DNA from: Staphylococcus shinii
Lineage (GTDB): Bacteria; Bacillota; Bacilli; Staphylococcales; Staphylococcaceae
DNA length: 64,000 nucleotides
Reading direction: 5' to 3'
Assembly (NCBI RefSeq): GCF_017583065.1
Contig: NZ_JAGEVL010000006.1
Coordinates: 62,001 to 126,000 of the forward strand
The notes below the pieces were generated by a model. It had not been told where the DNA came from and did no database searches. It saw only the letters and a program-made list of their open reading frames with translations. How positions within the stretch are numbered: position 1 is the first letter of the stretch; every line of letters starts with the position of its first letter. Both the position numbers and the translations under genes were made by a program. Below are positions 52,223-60,530 of the stretch, one piece after another.

Positions 52223-55200
52223 ATGATAAAGAAAATGTTGCAGTTTTCGTTGGGGAATAAATTCGCCATATTTCTAATGGTAATATTGGTTGTTTTAGGT
52301 GGATTATATGCTAGTGCTAAAATGAAATTGGAATTATTACCTGATGTAGAATCTCCAATGATTACAGTACAAACTTCTATGCCAGGTGCTACGCCGGAAA
52401 CAGTTAAAGAAGACGTCAGTGATAAGATTGACGATCAAGTTAGATCGATGGCTAGTGTTAAAAATGTCACAGCACAGTCCATACAAAATGCTTCTATGGT
52501 TACAGTAGAATATGAAGAAAGTGTAGACTTGGATAAAGCGGAAAATGATTTAAAAAAAGAAATTGATAAAATCAAATTTGATGAGGGTATCGAAGAACCT
52601 GAACTTTCAAGAAATTCAATGGACGCCTTTCCGATTGTAGCATATTCATTTACCACTAAAGATAATAACTTAAAAGATACAACTAACAAAATTAATCATC
52701 AATTAATACCGAAACTACAAACAATAGATGGTGTACAAAATGCCCAACTAAATGGTCAAACATCACGTGAAGTTTCTATTAAATTTAATCAAGATAAACT
52801 TGAAAGTAATGGTTTAACCAAAGATAGCATTGAACAGTATTTGAAAAGTGCTACAAGTGAAACGCCACTGGGATTATTCCAATTTAATAATACGGAAAAA
52901 TCTGTTGTTATTGATGGTGAATTTACATCTGTAGATGCACTTAAAAACTTAGACATACCATTATCTGTTGGTGCTAGTTCAGGTGCTGCGCAGTCACAAA
53001 GTGAAGGTGATTCAAGCGATCAAATGATGCAAGAATCTAATGGACAAAGTGAGCCACAAACTTCAGCTAACGCTCAGGCACAATCGGACAGTTCTTCATT
53101 GAGTAGCCAATCTGAAGAAGCTGAAATACCTTCAGTTAAATTAAAAGATATTGCAGATGTAACAGCCGGAGATGAACGTGAATCTATATCTAAAACAAAT
53201 GGTAAAGATGCTGTAAACGTACAAATTACAAAAGCGCAAGATGCAAACACAGTTCAAGTAGCTAAAGATACGAAAAAAGAAATAGATAAACTTATTAAAG
53301 AAAACCCAGATATGGTTGCTACAAAAGTAATGGATACAGCAAAACCGATTGAAGACGCACTGTATACCATGATTGAAAAAGCGATATTAGGTACGATTGT
53401 GGCAATTATTGTTATTTTATTATTCTTAAGGAATATTAGAACAACAGCAATTGCCGTTGTTTCAATACCGATGTCTATTTTAATAGCGATGGTTGCTTTA
53501 AAATTATCGGATGTATCACTAAACATTCTAACATTAGGCGCATTAACGGTTGCAATCGGCCGGGTCATAGACGATTCAATTGTAGTAGTAGAAAATATTT
53601 ATCGAAGATTATCAGATAGAAATGAGTCATTATCAGGAGATCGATTAATTGTAAGTGCAACGAGTGAAGTATTTAAACCAATCATGTCATCAACGATTGT
53701 AACGATTATCGTGTTCTTACCGCTAGCATTTGTCACTGGCTCTGTTGGTGAAATGTTTAGACCTTTCGCATTAGCGATAGCTTTTAGTTTATTAGCGTCG
53801 TTGCTTGTTTCTATTACAATTGTGCCTGCTTTAAGTGCTACATTCTTTAAAAAAGGCGTTAAAAACCATAAAGAAGAGTCTCTAGGTTTTATTGGTAGAA
53901 AATATAAAACAATTTTAAAATGGTCATTAAATCACAAATGGCTTGTTATCTTAATTAGTACGATTATTTTAATAGCAAGTATTGGATTAGGTGCAGCTAA
54001 GTTAGGAACTAGTTTTATTTCTACGGGTGAAGATAAATTTATGGCATTAACCTACACACCAAAACCTGGAGAAACGAAAAAAGGTGTGTTAAATCATGCA
54101 GAACAAGTTCAAAAATATTTAAATAAAAAAGATAAAGTGAAAACTGTACAATATTCTGTTGGGGGCGCATCACCTACAGACCCAACTGGTAGCTCAAACA
54201 GTATGGCAATTATGGTGGAATATGATTCAGATACACCAAATTTTGATGAAGAGCCAGATAAAGTGTTACAACACATAGAAAAATTTAAACATCCAGGTGA
54301 ATGGGCAAATCAAGATATGGGAACAGGTGGTAGTAATAATAAACTTGAAGTTTCAGTGACTGGACCAACGCTTGAAGCCATTAAAGGTACAGTTAATAAA
54401 GTTGAAGATGAAATGAAAGACATTAGTGGTATGGCTAATGTCAAATCTGATTTAACACAGACATATGATCAATATAATATTAAAGTAGATCAGAATGAAG
54501 CCGCTAAATATGGCTTGTCAGCATCACAATTAGCGATGACCCTAAATCAAAACACACCTGAACAAAGTGTTACTACTGTAAAAGAAAAAGGGAAATCCAT
54601 TGATGTGAAGATTAAGGAAGATAAAGAAACAGATTGGTCGAAAGAGAAGTTAGAAAATACGGAATTACAAACACCGATAGGCCGAACAATAGAATTAAGC
54701 GATATAGCTACATTAGAACAAACTAAAACACCGAATAAGATTGAAACAAAAGCAGGTGATTATACTGCTACCGTCTCAGCTAAAGTGACGAACGACGATG
54801 TTGGTGGTACGGCTCAAAAAGTGTTATCTAAAGTGAACGACCTTGATACGCCTACGAATGTGAAAATAAACGTAGGAGGCGCGAATGAAGATATTAGTAA
54901 TGCAATTACTCAATTAGCTTTCGCCATGTTAGCAGCTATTATCATTGTTTATTTAGTGCTAGTGCTAACATTTAAAGGGGCACTTGCACCTTTCACTATA
55001 TTGTTCTCTTTACCATACACAGTAATTGGTGTAGTACTCGCATTAGTCATTACGGGAGAAACCATTTCTGTACCAAGTATGATTGGTATGTTGATGTTGA
55101 TAGGTATTGTTGTTACTAATGCTATTGTGTTAATAGACAGAGTGATTAATAAACAAAAGCAGGGTCTAGAAATGAAAGAGGCGCTATTAGAAGCTGGTGG

Positions 55201-55420
55201 AACACGTATTAGACCAATACTAATGACAGCATTAGCTACAATAGGGGCACTTGCGCCAATGTTATTTGGTGAAGATAGTTCAATCATTATTTCTAAGGGT
55301 ATGGCAGCAACTGTTGTTGGAGGATTGATATCTTCTACATTATTAACATTGATTGTCGTTCCGGTTATTTATGAAATATTATTTACTTTAAAAGACAAAG
55401 TAATACGCAAAAAGAAATAA
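52223..55420 (+). CDS. RND-family efflux transporter (AcrB/MmpL-like), 1065 aa
   Basis: Twelve-segment proton-driven pump with two large extracellular loops. Segment 1 is at the N-terminus; the first loop has PDVESPMITVQTSMPGATPE, and the segment 4 region has the proton-relay-like GRVIDDSIVVVENIYRRL, with the second half VVTNAIVLIDRVINK. A Gln/Ser-rich insertion lies at about residues 250-300. It resembles the HAE1-like protein next to fmhB in S. aureus (SA2056 as I recall). No periplasmic-adaptor gene is adjacent, as expected for a Gram-positive. AGAGGGGAAA precedes the ATG. Substrate unknown. Confidence 0.88.
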   Translation: MIKKMLQFSLGNKFAIFLMVILVVLGGLYASAKMKLELLPDVESPMITVQTSMPGATPETVKEDVSDKIDDQVRSMASVKNVTAQSIQNASMVTVEYEESVDLDKAENDLKKEIDKIKFDEGIEEPELSRNSMDAFPIVAYSFTTKDNNLKDTTNKINHQLIPKLQTIDGVQNAQLNGQTSREVSIKFNQDKLESNGLTKDSIEQYLKSATSETPLGLFQFNNTEKSVVIDGEFTSVDALKNLDIPLSVGASSGAAQSQSEGDSSDQMMQESNGQSEPQTSANAQAQSDSSSLSSQSEEAEIPSVKLKDIADVTAGDERESISKTNGKDAVNVQITKAQDANTVQVAKDTKKEIDKLIKENPDMVATKVMDTAKPIEDALYTMIEKAILGTIVAIIVILLFLRNIRTTAIAVVSIPMSILIAMVALKLSDVSLNILTLGALTVAIGRVIDDSIVVVENIYRRLSDRNESLSGDRLIVSATSEVFKPIMSSTIVTIIVFLPLAFVTGSVGEMFRPFALAIAFSLLASLLVSITIVPALSATFFKKGVKNHKEESLGFIGRKYKTILKWSLNHKWLVILISTIILIASIGLGAAKLGTSFISTGEDKFMALTYTPKPGETKKGVLNHAEQVQKYLNKKDKVKTVQYSVGGASPTDPTGSSNSMAIMVEYDSDTPNFDEEPDKVLQHIEKFKHPGEWANQDMGTGGSNNKLEVSVTGPTLEAIKGTVNKVEDEMKDISGMANVKSDLTQTYDQYNIKVDQNEAAKYGLSASQLAMTLNQNTPEQSVTTVKEKGKSIDVKIKEDKETDWSKEKLENTELQTPIGRTIELSDIATLEQTKTPNKIETKAGDYTATVSAKVTNDDVGGTAQKVLSKVNDLDTPTNVKINVGGANEDISNAITQLAFAMLAAIIIVYLVLVLTFKGALAPFTILFSLPYTVIGVVLALVITGETISVPSMIGMLMLIGIVVTNAIVLIDRVINKQKQGLEMKEALLEAGGTRIRPILMTALATIGALAPMLFGEDSSIIISKGMAATVVGGLISSTLLTLIVVPVIYEILFTLKDKVIRKKK

Positions 55421-55440
55421 TTTAAATAAGCATAAAGAGA

Positions 55441-55472
55441 GTCCGAGGCATAAGTATGTGTCTCGGATTATT
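55441..55472 (+). terminator. Terminator of the RND gene
   Basis: TCCGAGGCA (55442-55450) pairs with TGTCTCGGA (55459-55467) with one mismatch. Confidence 0.75.
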
Positions 55473-55568
55473 CATGTGTTAAAGCACTCTTGTTTAAGTT
55501 TAACTAATGGAATGAATATTTTTATATAGAAGCCGTTTCTGCTCACATTCAATTAATGCATAAAAGAC

Positions 55569-55606
55569 GAGACCGTAATCAATATGTAAAATTTGATTGC
55601 GGTCTC
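55569..55606 (-). terminator. Hairpin after the 105-aa membrane protein gene
   Basis: GAGACCG and ATCAA pair with TTGAT and CGGTCTC. It lies 29 bp beyond the stop in the minus direction. Confidence 0.6.
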
Positions 55607-55634
55607 ACATTTATATAAGTATTCAAATGTTATA

Positions 55635-55952
55635 TTAATATAATACTAAAGTTAAAATAGCATAGATTACAAATAAAATAATCGTAATAATATTTAAAAT
55701 TTGTACTGCTTTTTGATCTTTTTTACCACTTTTAAAACTTGTGATTTCCACGTTACCAACTAATAGTAAGAGTAGGATAAATACCCACCAGTTGATTGCA
55801 GGGAATGAAAGTGTTGTAATTGCTACTACGAATAATAATAATAAAGCCATAATTATTCGCAAAATGCGAGTGATGATTGTGTTCATTTTAAATATACTTA
55901 TGTAACTCACAATTAGATAAAGTATTGGTAACAAGATAAGATATAGTTGCAT
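55635..55952 (-). CDS. Small membrane protein, 105 aa
   Basis: About four hydrophobic stretches (YLILLPILYLIVSYISIF, IIMALLLLFVVAITTL, INWWVFILLLLLVGNV, IITIILFVIYAILTLVLY). AAAGGATG lies 8 nt before the ATG. Not recognised; seems to be a staphylococcal conserved protein. Confidence 0.65.
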   Translation of the reverse strand: MQLYLILLPILYLIVSYISIFKMNTIITRILRIIMALLLLFVVAITTLSFPAINWWVFILLLLLVGNVEITSFKSGKKDQKAVQILNIITIILFVIYAILTLVLY

Positions 55953-56016
55953 ACGTTGACATCCTTTCTATATTCGCTCTTAATCTTAGCATGTAAAAAA
56001 TAGATTGACTAGGATG

Positions 56017-56193
56017 TTATCTATGTTCTTTTTGACTAATTTCTGAACGCACAGATGCAATTTCTTCTTCTATCTCTTCAAGTTGTCTTACCAATGGGTC
56101 TACATCTTGGTTGACGGATTCTCTTTTTTCCAAATCGCCTTGTAATCTGACATAATCATATTTAAGTTCTGCTAATTTATCATTTAAATTCAT
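56017..56193 (-). CDS. Short coiled-coil protein, 58 aa
   Basis: ATG at 56193 after AAAGGAGTGA (6 nt), stop at 56017. The product is highly charged: MNLNDKLAELKYDYVRLQGD followed by a segment VDPLVRQLEEIEEEIASVRS with heptad spacing and ending EISQKEHR. It looks like a small coiled-coil protein. The ribosome site and codon use support it as a real gene. It is 64 bp upstream of the 105-aa membrane protein gene on the same strand and may be in an operon with it. Function unknown. Confidence 0.7.
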   Translation of the reverse strand: MNLNDKLAELKYDYVRLQGDLEKRESVNQDVDPLVRQLEEIEEEIASVRSEISQKEHR

Positions 56194-56344
56194 TGCTAGT
56201 CACTCCTTTTTTTATATAGCATTGGACTACACGAGTTTGACTAAAATTATAACATGAAATCGAAAGCTTCTAAAATAACCAACATTTATGTTAAAGTATG
56301 AAAATGGATTGAAAACGAAAAAATGTAATGAAAGAAGGATTATT

Positions 56345-57253
56345 GTGACTCAACAATTTATCATAATTATTATACTGATTGCATTGGGTTATACATTAAA
56401 GAGGATTAATTACTTTAAGGCGAATGATAGTCAAGTATTCTCTACCTTAGTATTAAATGTCACATTGCCTTCGCTAGTAATAGTTAATTTGAACGGTGCA
56501 GAATTAGATTTATCACTTTCAATTTTACCAATAATGATGATTATTTATGGTATTCTTGCCAAAATTATTGTGGTCTGGTTATTTATAAAATATGATAATC
56601 AGATTCGTGGTGCCACTGGCATGATGATGGCTTCGTTAAATATAGGGTTATTTGCGTATCCACTCGTTGAAGCGATATGGCCACAAACAGGGATGATATA
56701 CTTTGGTATGGCTGATATAGGTGGGGCTATTATCATGTTTGGTGTAACTTACTTTGTCGGTAGCTATTTTAGTAGTGCAGGGGATAGTTTCGACTTTAAA
56801 TATTTAGGGAAAAACTTGCTTAAATCGGTGCCACTCATGACATATATTATAATGTTTATCTTAAATATGCTTGATATTCATTTTCCAGAGCCAGTAATTG
56901 ATTTCTTCTCTGTGTTATCAGGTGCGAATATGCCATTATCAATGATTTTACTAGGTCTGATGTTAAACTTCAGTATTGATAAGAGATTCTTACCAATTGC
57001 TCTTAAATATTTAGCTATACACTATGGCTTAGGTATTATTGCTGGTTTATTAGTACATTTCTTTTTACCAGTTGACGATGAGATGATCAAAACAACTCTA
57101 CAAGTTGCCTGGTTATTACCAGTTGGCGTAGCTATCATACCTTACTCCATACAATTTAAATATAAAACTTTACCACTAGTAGGTATGGTCACTAATTTAA
57201 CGATTGTCATTAGCATTGTCATTTTATATATTTATCAAGCTTTATTTGTATAA
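56345..57253 (+). CDS. AEC-family (auxin efflux carrier type) transporter, 302 aa
   Basis: Ten membrane segments. N-terminal half TQQFIIIIILIALGYTLKR, NVTLPSLVIVNLNG, and MMASLNIGLFAYPLVEAIW; C-terminal half LSGANMPLSMILLGLMLN. Members export malate or other organic acids in bacteria. The frame is open from 56288, but GAAGGATTATT is correctly placed for the GTG at 56345, which places the first membrane segment at the N-terminus. Confidence 0.8.
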   Translation: MTQQFIIIIILIALGYTLKRINYFKANDSQVFSTLVLNVTLPSLVIVNLNGAELDLSLSILPIMMIIYGILAKIIVVWLFIKYDNQIRGATGMMMASLNIGLFAYPLVEAIWPQTGMIYFGMADIGGAIIMFGVTYFVGSYFSSAGDSFDFKYLGKNLLKSVPLMTYIIMFILNMLDIHFPEPVIDFFSVLSGANMPLSMILLGLMLNFSIDKRFLPIALKYLAIHYGLGIIAGLLVHFFLPVDDEMIKTTLQVAWLLPVGVAIIPYSIQFKYKTLPLVGMVTNLTIVISIVILYIYQALFV

Positions 57254-57290
57254 AACGTTTTTAATGAATACTTTATTTATCAAACACATG

Positions 57291-57324
57291 TTAAGGTTGC
57301 GGCAATTAATTGCCGCAACCTTAA
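57291..57324 (+). terminator. Perfect 34-bp palindrome after the AEC gene
   Basis: A perfect inverted repeat centred on AATTAATT with arms TTAAGGTTGCGGC and GCCGCAACCTTAA; no T-run follows. Likely a terminator or attenuating hairpin; 38 bp from the stop codon. Confidence 0.6.
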
Positions 57325-57440
57325 TCGTTATATGGGCAGTAGCTTAAACTCTCCTCTATTTATTAGCTTTATTAATTGAAAAACAAGAATAATAATACAT
57401 TTCAGTTTAATTTAACACTATATATATATGAATAAAATAA

Positions 57441-57479
57441 AAAGTGCTCGAGACAAAAGTTTATTGTCTCGAGCACTTT
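57441..57479. terminator. Terminator in the AEC-gdh convergent gap
   Basis: Perfect 16-bp stem (57441-57456 with 57464-57479), 7-nt loop, A/T-rich on both sides. The remaining gap to gdh (57480-57613) holds AT-rich DNA only. Confidence 0.85.
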
Positions 57480-57613
57480 AATTATAAATGTTAATTTAGA
57501 TATTGTTGGTGGGGTATGACAACAATATCGTTTTTGAAAAGACATTTCAGTTTAAATGGTCTTAACAAACGATTTGTCGCTAGACAAGATTAAGTCTAAT
57601 TGACAAATATAAG

Positions 57614-58405
57614 TTAGCCTTTACCGCCCATAAATGCTGGGTAGTTTGTCATACCACCATCTACATAGATTGTAGTACCATGAATGTAGTCAGCTAGATC
57701 TGAACATAAGAAACGTGCAACATTTGCAACTTGATCAGCTTCACCAATTTCTTTGGCTGGAATCATTTCTAATGTTTCAGCGCGTGTTTCTGGGTCAGAG
57801 AATTTTTCTCTTGTATGTTCTGTTACGATAGCCCCAGGTGAGATATTGTTAATGCGGATGCCGTGTTGAGCATATTCCATAGACATTGTTTCCATCATTA
57901 ATTTCAAACCACCTTTACTAGCAGCGTAGTTTACATAGTTTGGCCAAGGAATTCTATCGTGAACACTTGATGTATTAAGAATAATACCTTTTTTATCTTC
58001 TTTAAGGAATTGATTAACAGCTGCTTTTGAACCGATAAATGCACCAGTTAAGTTGATATCAATAACTTTTTGCCATTCTTCTAGAGGCATTTCATGAGTT
58101 GGAATTGGTTTTTCGAAACCAGCATTATTAATAAGAATATCTAATGTACCGAATGTATCAACTGCTGCTTTAATTAAATTGTTTACATCTTCCTCTTTTG
58201 ATACATCTGCATGTACTTTAATTGCTTGTCCGCCTGCATCTTCAATTAATTTGATAGATTCAGCAACATCGTCTAATGAACTTTCTGAAAGATAGTTAAT
58301 AACAACTTTAGCTTTTTCTTTACCAAATTGTTCTACCATTGCTTTACCAATGCCGCTACTACCACCTGTGATAACTACTACTTTGCCTTCTAAATCTTTG
58401 AACAT
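57614..58405 (-). CDS. gdh: Glucose 1-dehydrogenase (SDR family), 263 aa
   Basis: NAD(P)-dependent short-chain dehydrogenase. Cofactor motif TGGSSGIG, NNAGFEKP, catalytic Ser and YVNYAASKGG (Tyr-x3-Lys), and the family's C-terminal GTTIYVDGGMTNYPAFMGG. Oxidises glucose to gluconolactone. AAGGAGG is spaced for the ATG at 58405, two codons after a TTG. It is 59 bp downstream of glcU on the same strand, forming the glucose-uptake/oxidation operon. Confidence 0.9.
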   Translation of the reverse strand: MFKDLEGKVVVITGGSSGIGKAMVEQFGKEKAKVVINYLSESSLDDVAESIKLIEDAGGQAIKVHADVSKEEDVNNLIKAAVDTFGTLDILINNAGFEKPIPTHEMPLEEWQKVIDINLTGAFIGSKAAVNQFLKEDKKGIILNTSSVHDRIPWPNYVNYAASKGGLKLMMETMSMEYAQHGIRINNISPGAIVTEHTREKFSDPETRAETLEMIPAKEIGEADQVANVARFLCSDLADYIHGTTIYVDGGMTNYPAFMGGKG

Positions 58406-58464
58406 ATTCAAACTCCTCCTTAATTAGTAACAATCTAAAGCATGGTCATATCTCTTAATTATAA

Positions 58465-59322
58465 TTATGCTTTAATATTTCCGAGTACAAAGGCTGCAAT
58501 AACGATAAGTACAATACCAGCCCAAATACCAATCATTTGACGTTTGTCTTTTTTCTCGCCTAATAGGAAAATACCGCCGAGTGTAGATACAATAACTAAT
58601 AACTGTGAAAATGAGAAACTAGTTGCTACACCAACTTTTGGTTGTGAGTAGAACATAAATAAGTTACCGATACCCCACACAACACCTGGGATTAAATTCC
58701 ATAGTGTACTTTTAACTGATGTTTCATGTTTAGCTGATAGTATTAAACCACCAATAGCCATACCTATAGATTGGAAGAATAAAGCATTCATTCCATCGAC
58801 GCCGAATATTTGTGCTACTACTACGTAGACAACATAACCAACAGTAGAAATTAAAAGGATAGGCATCGCTTTACCAAAGTTTTTGGTACTTTCTGATTCT
58901 TCATTTTTACCTTTAATAGATGTTAAAGCAATACCGATAACAAGTAATACCATAGCAACAAGTCCTAATGTAACTTGCACACCAGTACTCCATTCACCTA
59001 AGAAAATAGCACTAAATAACGTTGTACCAACTAATTGTAAACCTGTAGAAATAGGCATTGTTTTTGAAACACCTATAAGGCTGACAGATTTTAATTGATA
59101 ACCTTGTCCTAATGCCCAGAAAGCACCAGAAATTAAACCAACGATAATAATCGTAAGGTCATCAAATTTAGCATTACCTGTAAGTAATAAGATAATACCG
59201 ATGATTAACGCACCAAAAGTTGTCCCTCTAATTTGATTATAAGGACCTCCACCTACAAGAACATTAATTAAAACTACACTACCCCAGAATAACGCGGGTA
59301 ATAAAGCAATTAATAAATCCAT
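58465..59322 (-). CDS. glcU: Glucose uptake protein GlcU, 285 aa
   Basis: Non-PTS glucose/H+ symporter of the DMT-like GRP family with ten membrane segments: [72 protein letters not shown] and [24 protein letters not shown] lies 12 nt upstream, but the leader's GAGAGUGAG fits the ATG at 59322, which agrees with the length I recall. Its leader can pair with the RsaI small RNA. Imported glucose is probably oxidised by the downstream gdh product. Confidence 0.92.
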   Translation of the reverse strand: MDLLIALLPALFWGSVVLINVLVGGGPYNQIRGTTFGALIIGIILLLTGNAKFDDLTIIIVGLISGAFWALGQGYQLKSVSLIGVSKTMPISTGLQLVGTTLFSAIFLGEWSTGVQVTLGLVAMVLLVIGIALTSIKGKNEESESTKNFGKAMPILLISTVGYVVYVVVAQIFGVDGMNALFFQSIGMAIGGLILSAKHETSVKSTLWNLIPGVVWGIGNLFMFYSQPKVGVATSFSFSQLLVIVSTLGGIFLLGEKKDKRQMIGIWAGIVLIVIAAFVLGNIKA

Positions 59323-59326
59323 ACTT

Positions 59327-59347
59327 TTACTCACTCTCTCTCTATTT
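59327..59347 (-). promoter_or_regulatory. Putative RsaI pairing site over the glcU ribosome site
   Basis: The glcU mRNA at 59347-59327 (minus strand), which includes the ribosome site and ends 4 nt before the ATG, is complementary to RsaI 2475-2496 over 21 nt with one bulged C in RsaI and three G-U pairs. In S. aureus, RsaI is known to repress glcU translation. Pairing was read by eye. Confidence 0.65.
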
Positions 59348-59394
59348 GTTTTTCTCCCCTTAAAACAATCACCAACAATTGTTTACAAACATTC

Positions 59395-59423
59395 ATTCTA
59401 AACCAAACTATTATTTTAGTAAA
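59395..59423 (-). promoter_or_regulatory. glcU promoter
   Basis: TTTACT (59423-59418), 17-bp spacer, TAGAAT (59400-59395) on the minus strand, giving a leader of about 65 nt. Confidence 0.65.
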
Positions 59424-59466
59424 AGTATTAGTTTATAATTTGCAATTTTTTTTATAATTAAATTGC

Positions 59467-59501
59467 AAAAAGAGAGCAATAGTGGACTATTACTCTCTTT
59501 T
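59467..59501 (-). terminator. Terminator of the 289-aa GNAT-like gene
   Basis: AAAAGAGAGCAATAGT pairs with ACTATTACTCTCTTTT (one mismatch), 4-nt loop, 36 bp beyond the stop. Confidence 0.85.
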
Positions 59502-59537
59502 GTATAATTAAAAAGATTTTATTTTAAATAATATAGT

Positions 59538-60407
59538 TTAGAGATGTGCAGCTACGTATTTGAATTTTTTATATTCGTAATTAATATAGAAACCTAATTC
59601 GTTAAAACGTTCTACTAGTGTGTGATTTTTATTTCTAATCTTGAAATATGTTTTATCAATATCATAATTAGAGAATGCAAAATTTAAGGCGTGCGATAAT
59701 AAGTCAAATGCGATTCCCATAAATCTATAATCTGTATGAGAAGAGAAATACTTAATTTCAGCATTTTTAGTCTTTTCATATATTTGTAAGTATAAGTAGC
59801 CTTTAAGAAGACCTTCAGACATGAAAACAAAAAGTTTATGTTGCTCATCCAATGAATTAACAATTTCTGCAGCGGTCATGACATCATGTTTAAATGTGTG
59901 CTCGTGTAATTTTTTGAACGAACGATAATAAGCTGGATGATAGTCTGTTATGTTTTGGATATTATCTACAGTACCAATGTCCTGTGTTGATATTAAATGA
60001 TAATCTGTAAAACTATATGATGATTGAATTGATTTCATAAAAGAGGAATAATTTTGTTCATTTTCTTCAAAGGAAAAATTAAAATTAGCTGTATCAGGTT
60101 TACTTTGCGCCATAGTCTCAAATAAAATTTTAAATGACTCAGTAGTTAATTCACTCTTTTTATCGATGAAAGGACCAATAACTTTATATTTATTATCTTC
60201 ATATTTAAATGCAAAGATAAGCATAACGATTTCATTTTGTTCATCGACTTGAGCAAATACACCAGGATCGTCTATAGCTTGTCTGATAGCAGTTTCAACA
60301 TTTTCGTGTGCTTGTGGTAATTTATATAAATAAGATGCGGTATGATAATCAGCGTTATTAATAAACTTTACAATTTGATCATAGTCATTTAACTGAATAA
60401 TTTTCAT
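59538..60407 (-). CDS. GNAT-fold protein, 289 aa
   Basis: The C-terminal part (about 140-289) has the shape of a GNAT acetyltransferase: LFVFMSEGLLKGYLYLQIYE, AEIKYFSSHTDYRFMGIAFDLLSHALNFAF (in parts) and KTYFKIRNKNHTLVERFNELGFYINYEY. The usual acetyl-CoA loop is replaced by YRFMGIAFD, with only one glycine, so activity is uncertain. The N-terminal part is unassigned. GGAGGTATTG precedes the ATG. It diverges from topB, with a 123-bp gap. Confidence 0.7.
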   Translation of the reverse strand: MKIIQLNDYDQIVKFINNADYHTASYLYKLPQAHENVETAIRQAIDDPGVFAQVDEQNEIVMLIFAFKYEDNKYKVIGPFIDKKSELTTESFKILFETMAQSKPDTANFNFSFEENEQNYSSFMKSIQSSYSFTDYHLISTQDIGTVDNIQNITDYHPAYYRSFKKLHEHTFKHDVMTAAEIVNSLDEQHKLFVFMSEGLLKGYLYLQIYEKTKNAEIKYFSSHTDYRFMGIAFDLLSHALNFAFSNYDIDKTYFKIRNKNHTLVERFNELGFYINYEYKKFKYVAAHL

Positions 60408-60530
60408 AACAATACCTCCATAGAATGATCGCTTAATTTAATTATAAGAACTTTTTTGAATAAATGGAAGTTTTGATGTGCTACATACATGTTACAATAT
60501 ATATTATATTGAATTTGAAAGGGCGAAATT

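Noticed and set aside
59375..59392. cre site in the glcU leader
   Set aside because: TTGTAAACAATTG lacks the central CG, which is nearly invariant in cre.
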